Shown here: one piece after another, positions 11,801 to 21,558 of the stretch
How the letters are laid out: the number at the start of each line of letters is the position of its first letter
Position numbering within the stretch: position 1 is the first letter of the stretch
Source of the DNA: Triparma columacea
Taxonomy: Eukaryota > Sar > Bolidophyceae > Parmales > Triparmaceae
NCBI GenBank assembly: GCA_030267965.1
Contig: BRYA01000179.1
Span: forward strand, 7,067-69,332
Length of the DNA stretch: 62,266 bases
Direction: 5' to 3'
The notes under the pieces: model-generated
What the model saw: the letters and a program-made list of their open reading frames with translations, nothing else
Databases searched by the model: none
Told to the model about the DNA's origin: nothing
Program-made: the position numbers and the translations under genes

Positions 11801-12492
11801 ATAACCCCCTCCCCCTGCAATGGCGGTCCAACCTCGCTACCTCTACCCGGTGTAGTGTTGTTGTTTGTATTATTCCCCCCCGTCCCCAAACCCCCACCAT
11901 TATTAAAGCTTCCTCCAACGATGCTACCTCTCCCAAGGTTGATTTCAAGTTTAGGTTTACTATCAATTTTCCCCCCCCCCCTCAAAAACGGTTCTCTCCT
12001 CCTCCCCTCCCCTCCTCCAACCGTCCCTTCATCATATGTATCCAGTTCCCATATCCCCCCCCCACCGTTCTCATGTGATAGGGTTGATGATGATGATTCA
12101 TCCTCGAGTATGACTTCGTACCACATTTTCATGTATTTATACTCCTTCCTTTCCCATTGCCATTCCACCCATTTCTTATCACCTTTATTAGCCACGTCGT
12201 CGTAATGCTCTATCTTTGATGCTAGGTTAGGGTTGTATCTATATGTACGGAGACCGACGGAGAGGGGAGGGACGGTTGGACCTACTGGTATCTTTATTGG
12301 GTTACCTTGTGATCCAAGGGGAGGAGGTGGAGCTGGTGGTAAAGGGGGTTGTGAGGAGGAGGAGGAGGAAGGTAGGAGGGGGGGAGGAGAGGTGAGGGAG
12401 GAAAGTGAGGGAGAGAGTGGGTTGGAGGGAGAGTTTGGAGAGGGATTCTTTTTACTGGGCTTTTTTTTGCGTCTACGGGGACCTGAGCGTGT
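8836..12492 (-). CDS. Non-canonical poly(A) polymerase (TRF4/TENT) with N-terminal TRAF-like zinc fingers
   Basis: Exons 12492-11044, 10959-10183 and 10038-8836 join in phase 0 to at least 1142 residues. The start codon is not in exon 1; a candidate ATG with donor lies at 12609, but its phase does not fit well. The first 480 residues are Pro/Ser/Gly-rich. Next come an Arg/Glu helix and Cys/His clusters (VVCPYTKMGCDEVF...H...C, ICSYSVLGCTFC...H..KC) like TRAF-type fingers. The nucleotidyltransferase core follows: YGSCATGLDSEYSDVDVVV holds the two metal Asp residues, and PLDISID holds the third. The central/PAP-associated part has LPSLRPMVLVLKEVLRR and a diverged DPLNATNNVGRNCW. It should add nucleotides to RNA 3' ends. 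Poly-His (about 9553-9590) and acidic inserts split the C-terminal domain. Confidence 0.85.
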
Positions 12493-13694
12493 CTGTGGGG
12501 GGGGGGGTGGGTGTGTGTGGGGAGGGGGCAATAGTTAGGTTGGTAGTGGTGGTGGTTGTTGTTTTAATGTGATACAGTATAGTTATTTGTTCTTTCACCT
12601 TTTTGCCATGGTTTGTTGAGGAGTTTGTGGTAGAGGTGGTGGTAGAGGTGGTGGTAGATGGTGTTGGTATGAACGCCTGAGCGTTAGCATTCTATTTTAG
12701 TGGGTTTTGAGGAGGGTGTGTTTGAGGGAAGGGAAAGGGAGGGGGTGAAGTGTGTTTTCATGATGTGTTTTGAGTTAGTTTGGATGTAAATTTGTGTAAG
12801 TCAACGTTAATATGCATGAATATACCCATATATGCACAAAAATACACTCAAATATGCATGAATACGCACAAATGGGCAGATAAAAGACACAACAACTCCT
12901 GCTTCGATGGTCTAATTTGTAAAGAACCTTCAATTTTGATAGATTATGACGTTAATATAATACAATAACAACATATTATCGTACACACATAATCATATTC
13001 AACATAAACACAATCATTAACGCGTATTAACGTATAGCAACAACTTACCATGATGGTAAAACTGAGAACAATTAGAATCGCAAGGATTCGGATGGGAAGA
13101 TCCGAGATATTATTATTGCCAGCTATATCCACACAAACAACGCAATTCCGTCCTCGTGTCCAACAACCCTTCCAAGGCACCCAAAAACGGCGCACGCCTC
13201 GCCGCAGCCTCCCCGCCCCTGCAGGTCCCGCAGCAGGAAGTGGGAGCGTAAATCATTAGCACGTAGTCGTTCGAGTGGGGGAAGTTCGACGAACCCCCGT
13301 AGCCCATCTCTCCTCCGTAGGTTCGCGGTTCCGGGCGTTCCCGCGCGAACGACGACGATGGTCCCCTTGGGTGAATTTTGCCAAGCTAAATAAATTGCCT
13401 TTAAAAATCCTCAATATACGTTTACATAACTAAAAAACGCTGTAACGCGGAACATAATTGAATTATGTATACGATAAAGTCACCATAATTGGAATATTCA
13501 ACTCCCATTGCGTTAATTCACATCCTCCCTCCACCCGACCTCTCCTACACCCCCCCTAAAACCCTTCCGCACCCCTCCTGCGACTGTGAAAATTGTTGTA
13601 AATAGATTTAAAATCGTTAACGATCACTACACTCTGCCACAAATCGCTACACACAGCTACAGACCACCCACTACAACACACACACACTGCTAAA
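12493..13694. other. Long intergenic region, mostly AT-rich
   Basis: About 1.2 kb separates the polymerase gene from GPI2. It holds GGT/GTG-rich sequence (12540-12670), then AT-rich sequence with no ORF of note. A GC-rich island at about 13113-13390 is listed separately. Confidence 0.5.
13113..13386 (-). CDS. Possible exon or gene fragment, unknown
   Basis: A GC-rich block in AT-rich surroundings is open on the minus strand from an acceptor-like TTTATTTAG (just above 13386) to a stop near 13113. ATG at 13307 gives 64 residues, including GGSSNFPHSNDYVLMIYAP and CCGTC. The composition jump and residue mix look coding, but I find no confident partner exon. It may be a decayed gene piece. Confidence 0.25.
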
Positions 13695-14537
13695 ATGCCA
13701 CCCTCGAACCAATCCCACCAATCCACCAACCGGTCAAAATCACTCGTCACCCGTCTCCTCTCTACTCCCCCTCTCACCCTCCAACCCAAGTCCTTCAAAT
13801 CCCTCTACCTCTCTCTCTCCCCCTGGCAACTAAAGCTAAATCGTCTCTTCTCTCTCCTAACCCTCCACACCTACCTCTCTACCCCCCTTCCCCTCCACCC
13901 TACCTTCCTCCTCCCTCTCCTCCCTCTCCTCCATCTCCTCCCAACCCCCACCTCTCCCTACCTCTTAATCCCCTACTGTCTAGCCCTGACGTCCCTGACA
14001 CCCCTACTAGGTTCCTTAGCAGAGACATACAGCCAGGACACGGTGTCGAATCTACTCGTTATCCTATGGTCCCTACACGTGCTTACTACGAGCCCAGGGA
14101 AGGCGCAGAATCCACCATCCCACCGCCCTCAATCCTCCACCTCCTCCTCAGAGGTTGACATTTTGAAATCTTCTCCCCCCCAAACCCCTTCCTTAACGAA
14201 TCTAACAACAGGTTTCCTCGGATTAACCCTCCTCCTACCTCCCTTAACCTCCGCACCCTGTCGTGCCCTTTTTGCCGTCGTTGGTTTAGAGTGTATTATA
14301 CGTACACCCGATGGGGATTTACACTTAATTTATGTTATACTTGAGACATTACTATCAGGTATCCTTGCGTTTGCTTGGGTGGGGGGGGATGGTAGTGTTA
14401 GAGGTAAAATATGGATAATGGGAACCACGGGTATCGCGGGAACTGCGGGGTACATGTGGAGGTGGGGAAAGGATAAAAATATCCGAACTGGGAGAACGGA
14501 ACTTGTACATATTGAAGGAGCGGAAAGGGATAGCTGA
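13695..14537 (+). CDS. PIGC: GPI-GlcNAc transferase subunit GPI2/PIG-C
   Basis: A single-exon frame of 280 residues starts at an ATG after a purine context. It is strongly hydrophobic with about eight helices, including very Leu/Pro-rich ones near residues 60-95. The diagnostic segment is LTPLLGSLAETYSQDTVSNL, matching the conserved LTPVLKTLTETISTDTI region of GPI2. A late hydrophobic hairpin (FLGLTLLLPPL, LETLLSGILAFAWV) and a charged C-terminus also fit. The protein is a non-catalytic membrane subunit of the ER complex that adds GlcNAc to phosphatidylinositol, the first step of GPI-anchor synthesis. The Ser-rich loop around residue 145 is longer than in yeast. CT-rich coding sequence reflects the Leu/Ser/Pro content. 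Confidence 0.85.
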   Translation: MPPSNQSHQSTNRSKSLVTRLLSTPPLTLQPKSFKSLYLSLSPWQLKLNRLFSLLTLHTYLSTPLPLHPTFLLPLLPLLHLLPTPTSPYLLIPYCLALTSLTPLLGSLAETYSQDTVSNLLVILWSLHVLTTSPGKAQNPPSHRPQSSTSSSEVDILKSSPPQTPSLTNLTTGFLGLTLLLPPLTSAPCRALFAVVGLECIIRTPDGDLHLIYVILETLLSGILAFAWVGGDGSVRGKIWIMGTTGIAGTAGYMWRWGKDKNIRTGRTELVHIEGAERDS

Positions 14538-14956
14538 AGGCGTCGGGAGAACACCTTTTTTGGAGGAAGGGGAGGAGACGGAAGGGACCTTTGAGGTATT
14601 TGATGTATGAGAATTAAGGGTTTTTCAACCATTCGAAAACAAAACATTTAGCAATTACAGTTCAAACCTAGACATTCTTTTTAGTACAGGGGAGGGCATT
14701 GATTGCGAATGTAGATATGCGATTAGCGTGAGAATGAACATTTCCATATTTCTCCGACTTTAATTTTGTCCCCCTTTCTCAGAGTCAAATGGACCAGAGC
14801 ACAGATTTTGGGGTTGGTGGCAGTTTTGGTTGGACTCCAATATTAGCACCTACACGACATTTCTGCCTAAGTGGAGTAGCTTGAAGGCTTTGTTGATCAC
14901 TTTCATATCGTAATTTGCCATTATAAACTTACATTCGGGGATAGGTTCGCTCAAAA
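14538..14956. other. Intergenic region
   Basis: This 420-bp spacer between two plus-strand genes shows an AT-rich composition. I see no ORF, repeat or RNA gene in it. Confidence 0.5.
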
Positions 14957-16114
14957 ATGGCATCACAATCAGAGGTACGATCGTCACACAATTCATCAGA
15001 GACCACAAATGTGGCAGTATCTAGTATGGACGATTTGACAGACAGTCAGCAGCTATGCTTGGAATGGGCTCGTGACCAAGACTGGGATCTTATCAAGGGG
15101 TATGCCAAGGAACATGGTCCTGAGGTTTTGTTAGGCGTTTATACAAAGCATGTTGATAAGGGATTGATGGTATATTCAGTCCTCTCAATCGCCTCTCTTC
15201 GCGGTAATGTTGAGATGGTCAAGCTAACCTTAGAGGCCGGCTTCAACAACAAGGAAGCCATGTATATGGCCGCAGATAGATCAATGAAGGATAGTGACAA
15301 TTCAACGATCTTGAGATTGCTCTTAGAACATGGACTTGACCCTAATATGAACCTACGAGTCGAAGGGGTGGTGGAAAACTTTTACCCCAACCTTTTGATG
15401 CTTGTTGCTTGTCATGCTACTGTGGGACACATTGATAAGGCCATAGCACTTCTCGATCATGGAGCAAATGTGAACAAGACAGTGGTTGACAATACTGGAT
15501 TCGTTGCTTCACCACTTACTTTTACTATGGATTATGGAGCGCACGACATATGCAGGCTGTTTCTCACGCGCGGTGCTATTCCAACCACCAACGACGTGGA
15601 TACTGTGTTAGATATATGCCTCAACGCGTGCAAAGGATTACACCCTAGCCTTAGTAGAGATGTCGCAATAAAGATGTTCGCAACATTTCTTCATCTCGGA
15701 AAGCCAGATTCTGACGTAGTTCGAGACAAATTCAATTTAGTCCCTCCTTCCTATCACGATCCTACAATCACCAACATCACCAAACATTACCTTCAAGGCC
15801 GTCCCTTCTGCTGCGAGGTTTGCGAGGCTCTTACTGCCAAGTCACGCGACAAGCTCCACATGTGTCCCTGTCGCAACGTCGCCTACTGCTCGAGGGATTG
15901 CCAGGTCAAGCACTGGAGGGAGCACAAGGTGCAATGCACGGGACCGCTGAACGAAAGGGGGGAAAGTGAAGCGATGGTCAAGGGGAGGCACAAGACAGGG
16001 AAGGGAGCGGCGGCGGGAGCAACGGTGGTGGGAGTAGCGGAGGGAGCAGGTGCAACGGGGAAGAATGGCAAGAAGGGGAAGAAGGGCAAGAATGGTAGGG
16101 GTAAGAAGAAGTGA
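14957..16114 (+). CDS. Ankyrin-repeat protein with C-terminal MYND zinc finger
   Basis: A single-exon frame of 385 residues. Ankyrin-like helix pairs occupy about residues 65-215, for example LSIASLRGNVEMVKLTLEAG, LRLLLEHGLDPN and ALLDHGANVNKT. The MYND finger is at about 279-318: CCEVCEALTA..., then MCPCRNVAYCSRDCQVKHW and REHKVQC, with the full C4-C2HC ligand set. The last 50 residues are Gly/Ala/Lys repeats ending NGRGKKK. ANK-MYND proteins are adaptor molecules and the family is often expanded in algae and protists; the target is unknown. Codon use is less GC-biased than in neighbouring genes. Confidence 0.88.
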   Translation: MASQSEVRSSHNSSETTNVAVSSMDDLTDSQQLCLEWARDQDWDLIKGYAKEHGPEVLLGVYTKHVDKGLMVYSVLSIASLRGNVEMVKLTLEAGFNNKEAMYMAADRSMKDSDNSTILRLLLEHGLDPNMNLRVEGVVENFYPNLLMLVACHATVGHIDKAIALLDHGANVNKTVVDNTGFVASPLTFTMDYGAHDICRLFLTRGAIPTTNDVDTVLDICLNACKGLHPSLSRDVAIKMFATFLHLGKPDSDVVRDKFNLVPPSYHDPTITNITKHYLQGRPFCCEVCEALTAKSRDKLHMCPCRNVAYCSRDCQVKHWREHKVQCTGPLNERGESEAMVKGRHKTGKGAAAGATVVGVAEGAGATGKNGKKGKKGKNGRGKKK

Positions 16115-16289
16115 ACGAAACTAATGCGGCGGCTACAAGCAATTTTTCAGAATTCGATGTACTTATCCCATTAGCTAATGTCGCGCTCCTGACGATCCTC
16201 ACACATTTAATACGAACGCGGACTTTTTCATTATGTATCTGAGGCCACCTTCACCTTCATGTTCATGTCCGGGTTAATGATAATCCGCC

Positions 16290-18299
16290 TTAAATCTCCG
16301 TGCACTTCCCCCCCTCCCACTTGCATATCCCCGGGCCCCCTCGAAGGCACTTCTCCGCTCCGCAGTAGCTCCCGCACTCCCTCTTACACCCACCCACCCC
16401 CCTCCACTCGCAACCTCTGCTGCTCGTGCAAGTATACACCGAACTGTACTCCTCGCACGGAGCCTCACAGTGTCCCCCTCCCTCTCCTACTCCGCATAAC
16501 CAGAAGCACCCTTTGTCCCCCTCCTCGCACACATCCTCGGTAGCCTCTTGGTAGCACGTTTTGGCGGAATCCTCCTTGCACTCTTCGCCCACCCACTCGC
16601 ACCTCCCGCCTGTTGCGCCACACGATCCCTGCTCGCATATCGCGTCGCATGACTCATCGCAGTGACCTCCGGTACCGTCGTCGGTCCCCGCGCCAAATGT
16701 GGACCACATGCAGTGTGAGTATGCTTGACAAAGTAACAAGGGTTGAGAGTAACAGAGGACCTCACAGTGAACGGAAGAGGAGGATAATGCAACACATGGC
16801 CAAACGCATGAGGAGGAGTTGGTGCATTCATTTTTTGGGAGGTAGTAACATATATCGGGTGTAGAACTAGCAGTAGGCGATGGCGTAGGACTAGCAGTAG
16901 GCGATGGCGTAGGCGATGCCGTAGGACTAGCAGTAAGCGATGCAGTAGGCGATGCCGTAGGACTAGCAGTAGGCGATGGCGTAGGCGATGGCGTAGGACT
17001 AGCAGTAGGCGATGGCGTAGGCGATGCCATAGGACTAGGGATTGGTGTGGGAGATGAGGTGGGGGTAGACGTAGGTGCATCTGTCGGGCTCGGCGTCGGC
17101 GAAGGAGTAGGGGCAGCCGTCGGGCTCGGCGTCGGCGAAGGAGTAGGTGCAGCCGTCGGGCTCGGCGTCGGCAAAGGAGTAGGGGCAGCCGTCGGGCTCG
17201 GCGTCGGCGAAGGCGTAGGTGCATCTGTCGGGCTCGGCGTCGGCGAAGGAGTAGGTGCAGCCGTCGAGCTCGGCGTCGGCGAAGGAGTAGGGGCAGCCGT
17301 CGGGCTCGGCTTCGGCGAAGGAGTAGGTGCATCTGTCGGGCTCGGCGTCGGCGAAGGAGTAGGGGCAGCCGTCAGGCTCGGCGTCGGCGAAGGAGTAGGG
17401 GCAGCCGTCAGGCTCGGCGTCGGCGAAGGAGTAGGGGCAGCCGTCGGGCTCGGCGTCGGCGAAGGAGTAGGGGCAGCCGTCAGGCTCGGCGTCGGCGAAG
17501 GAGTAGGTGCAGCCGTCGAGCTCGGCGTCGGCGAAGGAGTAGGGGCAGCCGTCGGGCTCGGCGTCGGCGAAGGCGTAGGTGCATCTGTTGGGCTTGGCGT
17601 CGGTGAAGGAGTAGGGGCAGCCGTCAGGCTCGGCGTCGGCGAAGGCGTAGGTGCATCTGTTGGGCTTGGCGTCGGCGAAGGAGTAGGGGCAGCCGTCAGG
17701 CTCGGCGTCGGCGAAGGCGTAGGTGCATCTGTTGGGCTTGGCGTCGGCGAAGGAGTAGGGGCAGCCGTCAGGCTCGGCGTCGGCGAAGGCGTTGGCGTTA
17801 ATGTAGTGGGCAAAGTGGGGATTGATGTAGGTGGAGATGTGGGACTTGGACTAGTGGGAGATGAGGTGGGGGGAGATGTGGGCGTTGCAGTGGGACTCTC
17901 AATGGGGCTCATAGTGGGACTTGCTTGTGGGCTTCGAGTTGGTGATGCAGTCCCCTTCCCCTTCTTCCCCCTCTTCGCTGCCTTCGCTGCCTTCGCTGCT
18001 TTCGCAGCCTTCCCCGCCTTCCCCGCCTTCCCCGCCTTCCCCGCCTTCCCCGCCTTCCCCGCCTTCCCCGCCTTCCCCGCCTTCCCCGCTTTCCCCATTT
18101 TCCCCGTTTTCCCCTTCTTCCCCTTTCCCCCCTGTCTCTCATTTCCCTTCTCATTCAAGTCCCACACAGATGTCGACAAGCCATGAGAGGGTGGATGAAC
18201 GGTTGGATTTCGAAGTTCTCTCGTGAGGGCCGTGGAGTGCAATATGAGTGTCGTTAATGCCAAAAGTATCGCAGTGATTGTGATCTCTGGGAGCTTCAT
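16290..18299 (-). CDS. Secreted silaffin-like repeat protein (Lys-cluster, PTPSP and Cys-rich blocks)
   Basis: A single-exon frame of 669 residues has four blocks. Residues 1-25 form a signal peptide ending LHSTALT. Residues 51-116 are Lys/Gly/Ala, with about ten GKA triplets then [13 protein letters not shown], the spacing of KXXK clusters. Residues 117-480 are Pro/Thr/Ser, including 20 units of a 12-residue repeat (PTPSPTPS with TAA or TDA). Residues 482-669 hold about 28 Cys in repeated CxW...GGxC modules (CVWPC, CMW, CEWVG, CFWLC, CEWRG, CKWEG). The layout matches secreted, probably heavily O-glycosylated wall proteins. Lys clusters of this spacing are modified and used for silica targeting in diatom silaffins. 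Silica function is inferred by analogy only. Confidence 0.8.
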   Translation of the reverse strand: MKLPEITITAILLALTTLILHSTALTRELRNPTVHPPSHGLSTSVWDLNEKGNERQGGKGKKGKTGKMGKAGKAGKAGKAGKAGKAGKAGKAGKAGKAAKAAKAAKAAKRGKKGKGTASPTRSPQASPTMSPIESPTATPTSPPTSSPTSPSPTSPPTSIPTLPTTLTPTPSPTPSLTAAPTPSPTPSPTDAPTPSPTPSLTAAPTPSPTPSPTDAPTPSPTPSLTAAPTPSPTPSPTDAPTPSPTPSPTAAPTPSPTPSSTAAPTPSPTPSLTAAPTPSPTPSPTAAPTPSPTPSLTAAPTPSPTPSLTAAPTPSPTPSPTDAPTPSPKPSPTAAPTPSPTPSSTAAPTPSPTPSPTDAPTPSPTPSPTAAPTPLPTPSPTAAPTPSPTPSPTAAPTPSPTPSPTDAPTSTPTSSPTPIPSPMASPTPSPTASPTPSPTPSPTASPTASPTASLTASPTASPTPSPTASPTPSPTASSTPDICYYLPKNECTNSSSCVWPCVALSSSSVHCEVLCYSQPLLLCQAYSHCMWSTFGAGTDDGTGGHCDESCDAICEQGSCGATGGRCEWVGEECKEDSAKTCYQEATEDVCEEGDKGCFWLCGVGEGGGHCEAPCEEYSSVYTCTSSRGCEWRGVGGCKRECGSYCGAEKCLRGGPGICKWEGGKCTEI
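16866..17040 (-). repeat. 18-bp tandem repeat coding PSPTAS
   Basis: Units of about 18 bp (on the plus strand: agtaggcgatggcgtagg and variants) code for SPTASPT-type sequence just before the Cys-rich domain. They differ from the 36-bp array next to them in codon choice. Confidence 0.85.
17065..17815 (-). repeat. 36-bp tandem repeat, about 20 units, coding a 12-residue PT/PS unit
   Basis: A period of 36 bp is visible throughout (core gtcgggctcggcgtcggcg). Units vary at a few fixed positions (TAA or TDA; SLT, SPT or SST), and alternating types suggest expansion of 72-bp double units. The antisense strand is also open here, giving a spurious Gly/Val repeat frame. Confidence 0.95.
17955..18130 (-). 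repeat. 9-bp tandem repeat coding GKA triplets
   Basis: About ten near-perfect 9-bp units (ttccccgcc on the plus strand) followed by four tandem units in gctgccttc phase code the Lys-cluster region of the wall protein. Confidence 0.9.
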
Positions 18300-18654
18300 A
18301 ATTTGTTACTTTTCAAGGGGCGATGGAGTCGAAAGTGGAGGGAAAGGGTTCTTGTGGATGAAAGATGCACAAGCTAAATGAATGTTACAAGTGATTAGCT
18401 AGATTGGTACAAAATGAGAAAGAGAAATCGAAAATTGTGCCGCAAGAAAGAGTTTTGGGGTTGATTTGGAAGGCAAATTTTTTGGTGTTGATCAGAAGGC
18501 AGAAGAGGCAGTTTGGGGCAGAGTTGGGGGTTTTTCATGCCAGGATCAGCATGAGGAGGGCAAGTCGTCGGAGGTGATGGTAAAGTGACGAAAGAGACCG
18601 GCGGGAAGTTGACTGCATAAACGAAGCCTTTCCATTCGCACCTCAACAATCTCA
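18300..18654. other. Intergenic region upstream of the wall protein
   Basis: This 355-bp spacer must contain the promoter of the minus-strand wall-protein gene and the 3' end of NOP14's own flank. I see no TATA box that I would defend and no ORF. Confidence 0.4.
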
Positions 18655-21558
18655 CTACTTCTTATTCCCTCCCTTTTTAATGCCCAGCATCCCCCTCGCC
18701 TTGGCTCTCTTCCCCGCCCCCGTCCCTCCCCCTTTCATTAGTCCTCCCCCCTGCCTGACCTGCTGGTTGATTGTCGCCTGCTCTCCCTCCATCCACGCGA
18801 AGTTCTTGTGCCTCTTCGCCTTGGCCTCCTCCCTGGCCGACCCACTCTCCTCCCTCCTCTTCCTCTCGATGAACTCCCCGTCCACCCGGAGCTCCCTCTT
18901 GGCGGCCTTCTTCTCCCTCTTGAACTGCCGGACCATCTTGTCCCTGATTGCCTTGTTCTTCTCCTTGCCCTTGTCCTTGCTGTGCTTGTACTTTTTGTCC
19001 TCGTCGATCCTGGGTGTCTGGCTAACGACCTGTTTCTCCAGTGCCGTCTTGCCCACGATGAGCTTCATCGGTTCCCTCTCCATGTTCTTGAAGTTGTCGA
19101 GCTTCACCACGAGTCGCTCAAGCCTCTCCTTTAGCTCCTTGCTCTTTCCCTTCCCTTTCCCCACAATTGAGAGCAGCGCCGGGACGGTCTTCTCGAAGCA
19201 CTTCACGACCTCGTACCTGTCCTCCCCGTGAACCTCCACCATCCGCTCCACCAGGTCCAGGCAGATGTATAGCGCCCCCCCCTCGATCTCCCCCTGCCTC
19301 TTCTTCCCCTCCTCCTTCAGCACAAGCCTCTTGAAGTTCCCTTCCTTCATTCCCTTCTCCACCCCTCCCCCCAGCCACCCCCCCCTCGCTGCATCCGCAA
19401 TGCCCCCGACCTCGAACTCGTTCCCGTTCTCCTCCCCCCCGAAAATCCTAATCACGCTGTTGGTCCACCCCGCAACTTCCGGCACCACCCTCTTCGCCTC
19501 CTCCGCAAACGCCCACATGTTCCCCGCCACCACGCTCCCCTTGACGAGGTCCCACCCCTTCAACACGACAGTCCTCGTTAGCATCTCCCCCATGACGACC
19601 TGTGCCTTCCCGACGATCCCGTGTGTCGCGTCCGTGACTTCAAAGACGTTCTCCACAGTCTTGATCCACAGGATCGTCCCCCAGCTCGCCCACGGCTCCC
19701 ACTCCCCCCCCCCCACTATGGTCCCGTCACCCTTTACCTTGATCTCCCTGTCACCCCACTTCTTCTCAAGCGTCCTGTACACGAGACCCAGCTTACGACC
19801 GTACATCCTCTCCGCCGTCTCCGGGTGTTCTCTCGCCATGTTGACGAGGGTTTTCCTTAGCCCCCTCATTTGCCTCCCCCTCATAATCTTCCCTCCCCCC
19901 CCCTCCTTCACAATCCTGTCCCCCATCGCCACGTATCTCCTTACGAGTACGTCGAAGAAGTTCTGCATGACGGTCCTTCTCTCCTTGTTAACCAGCACGC
20001 TGTTGCTCTCGTGTACCCTCCTTATCAGTTCGTTAACGTCCTTCCCGTCCCCGCAGTGCTCAGCGATTAGATCATCTAGCGCTTCCGATGTCGTAGGGGG
20101 GGAGGTGAAGGTGTAAGGCATGTCGGACATCGCCTTCCGACGAGCCTCCTGCTTCTTCATCCTCTGGACCCTCCTCTCCCTCCCCGAACCATCCTCCTCT
20201 TCCTCCTCCTCCTCATCCTCCTCTTTCTCCTCCTCCACCTTCTTCTTCCCACCCCCGAAAACCTTAATGTTCTCCTCCTCCACTCCTTCCTCAAAGTCTC
20301 CATCCTCGTACTGGACGTCATAGGTTCCGTCCTTGTTAACCTTAGCTACGACCCCCTCGTACCACGCCGACTTGTTCTGGAACTGTTCCTTGACTCTATA
20401 ATTAGCTTCGACTTTCGTCCCTTCCTTTATCCTTCCCTCCACGTGCCCCTCTTCGTCTTTCTCCTCGTCCTCGCTCTCGGCCTCCTCCCCCTCTCCCCCC
20501 CCCTCGTTTTGCTCAACCTCCTTCCCGTCCTCGTCAAAGTACTTGATCCCGTCAGCCGTGAACCTCATCTGTACCCCCTTCTTCTTCCCCTCCTCATCCC
20601 CCAGTTCGTCCCCTCCCTTTCCAACCTCAACGTCGCTCAGGTCGTCGTCCTCGAAGTCCCCGTTCATCCTCTTGATCCTCCTTTCCTCCATCTCCTTAAG
20701 TTTCTCCTCCTTCTCCTTCGCGATTTCCTCCTTGGTCTTGGTCCTATCCTCCGCCTTCCCCTTCTTCTCGAACGCGAACATACGAGCCATCTGCTCGTAG
20801 TCGTCGTCCTCCTCACCCTCCTCCTCACCCTCCCTAACCCTCTTCTTCCTCTCCCTCTCCTTGTCCCTGTCCGCAGATTTGTCCCTGAATCCCAGGAGTC
20901 CCCTGAGTTCCCCAAAAGCCTCATCAACACCCTCAAAAACTTCAACCTGCTCCTCCTTCTCTCTCTGCCTCTCCATTTTCCTAATCTTGCTCATTTTAAT
21001 AACGTCATCAAGTCCATCCCTCCTTTCATTACTCCCATATATATCCTTCAAAGTCCTTCCCCCCCCTCCATACATACCATAAGGGTCCTCCCTGTTCAAC
21101 CTCCCGCCCCCAAAGTGCATCTCAGTATCAGCCTTATCAAGTCCTACACCCTCGTCGTCGCTGTCTTGAAAAAGCTCACCGTCGTCCTTGTAATCCTCAC
21201 CTACGACCTTACCCTTGTGTGTGATAGTATCTTCCTCTGATTTTGACGTCAAGTTATACCGGTCTTTCTTGCTTCTTTTAACCCTCTCCTTCGCGAATCT
21301 CGCCATCATAACTTCATCTCTACTAACCCCCGCCACCCCCTCACCGAACCTTCTATCAATGAACGAACCAACCTTGTGACGGGATGACCACTCTTTGGAT
21401 AATGGAGCACGCTCTGAATCACGATCACGGACTTTACGGGTACCGCCTTTTATACGACGGTTTACTACGGTGAACTTTGGCTTCTTGTTGGGACGGACGG
21501 AGAAGGGGTTTACCTTTGGCTTTGTACCTGGTTTCGTGGAGGAGGAGGAGGAAGGCAT
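18655..21558 (-). CDS. NOP14: Nucleolar protein NOP14 with a Tudor-like insert
   Basis: A single-exon frame of 967 residues. The N-terminus has the NOP14 signature: NPFSVRPNKKPKFTVVNRR, FIDRRFGEG, MMARFAKERVKR, YNLTSKSEEDTITHKGK, then the acidic DDGELFQDSDDE and EMHFGGG. The C-terminal part keeps the conserved helical repeat region and ends in a Lys-rich nucleolar tail. NOP14 is needed for 18S rRNA maturation and 40S export in the small-subunit processome. Unusual is residues 376-440: KVEANYRVKEQFQNKSAWYE, then GVVAKVNKDGTYDVQYEDGD, which reads as a Tudor/Agenet-like barrel placed between acidic linkers. Long Glu/Lys runs surround it. Length is somewhat above the usual 810-860, explained by the insert. 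Confidence 0.9.
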   Translation of the reverse strand: MPSSSSSTKPGTKPKVNPFSVRPNKKPKFTVVNRRIKGGTRKVRDRDSERAPLSKEWSSRHKVGSFIDRRFGEGVAGVSRDEVMMARFAKERVKRSKKDRYNLTSKSEEDTITHKGKVVGEDYKDDGELFQDSDDEGVGLDKADTEMHFGGGRLNREDPYGMYGGGGRTLKDIYGSNERRDGLDDVIKMSKIRKMERQREKEEQVEVFEGVDEAFGELRGLLGFRDKSADRDKERERKKRVREGEEEGEEDDDYEQMARMFAFEKKGKAEDRTKTKEEIAKEKEEKLKEMEERRIKRMNGDFEDDDLSDVEVGKGGDELGDEEGKKKGVQMRFTADGIKYFDEDGKEVEQNEGGGEGEEAESEDEEKDEEGHVEGRIKEGTKVEANYRVKEQFQNKSAWYEGVVAKVNKDGTYDVQYEDGDFEEGVEEENIKVFGGGKKKVEEEKEEDEEEEEEEDGSGRERRVQRMKKQEARRKAMSDMPYTFTSPPTTSEALDDLIAEHCGDGKDVNELIRRVHESNSVLVNKERRTVMQNFFDVLVRRYVAMGDRIVKEGGGGKIMRGRQMRGLRKTLVNMAREHPETAERMYGRKLGLVYRTLEKKWGDREIKVKGDGTIVGGGEWEPWASWGTILWIKTVENVFEVTDATHGIVGKAQVVMGEMLTRTVVLKGWDLVKGSVVAGNMWAFAEEAKRVVPEVAGWTNSVIRIFGGEENGNEFEVGGIADAARGGWLGGGVEKGMKEGNFKRLVLKEEGKKRQGEIEGGALYICLDLVERMVEVHGEDRYEVVKCFEKTVPALLSIVGKGKGKSKELKERLERLVVKLDNFKNMEREPMKLIVGKTALEKQVVSQTPRIDEDKKYKHSKDKGKEKNKAIRDKMVRQFKREKKAAKRELRVDGEFIERKRREESGSAREEAKAKRHKNFAWMEGEQATINQQVRQGGGLMKGGGTGAGKRAKARGMLGIKKGGNKK

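Noticed and set aside
17047..18186. Plus-strand open frame of 379 codons with Gly/Val/Glu repeats
   Set aside because: It is the antisense of the 36-bp repeat of the wall protein; a 36-bp period without stops on one strand leaves the other open too. It has no signal peptide or separate start context.
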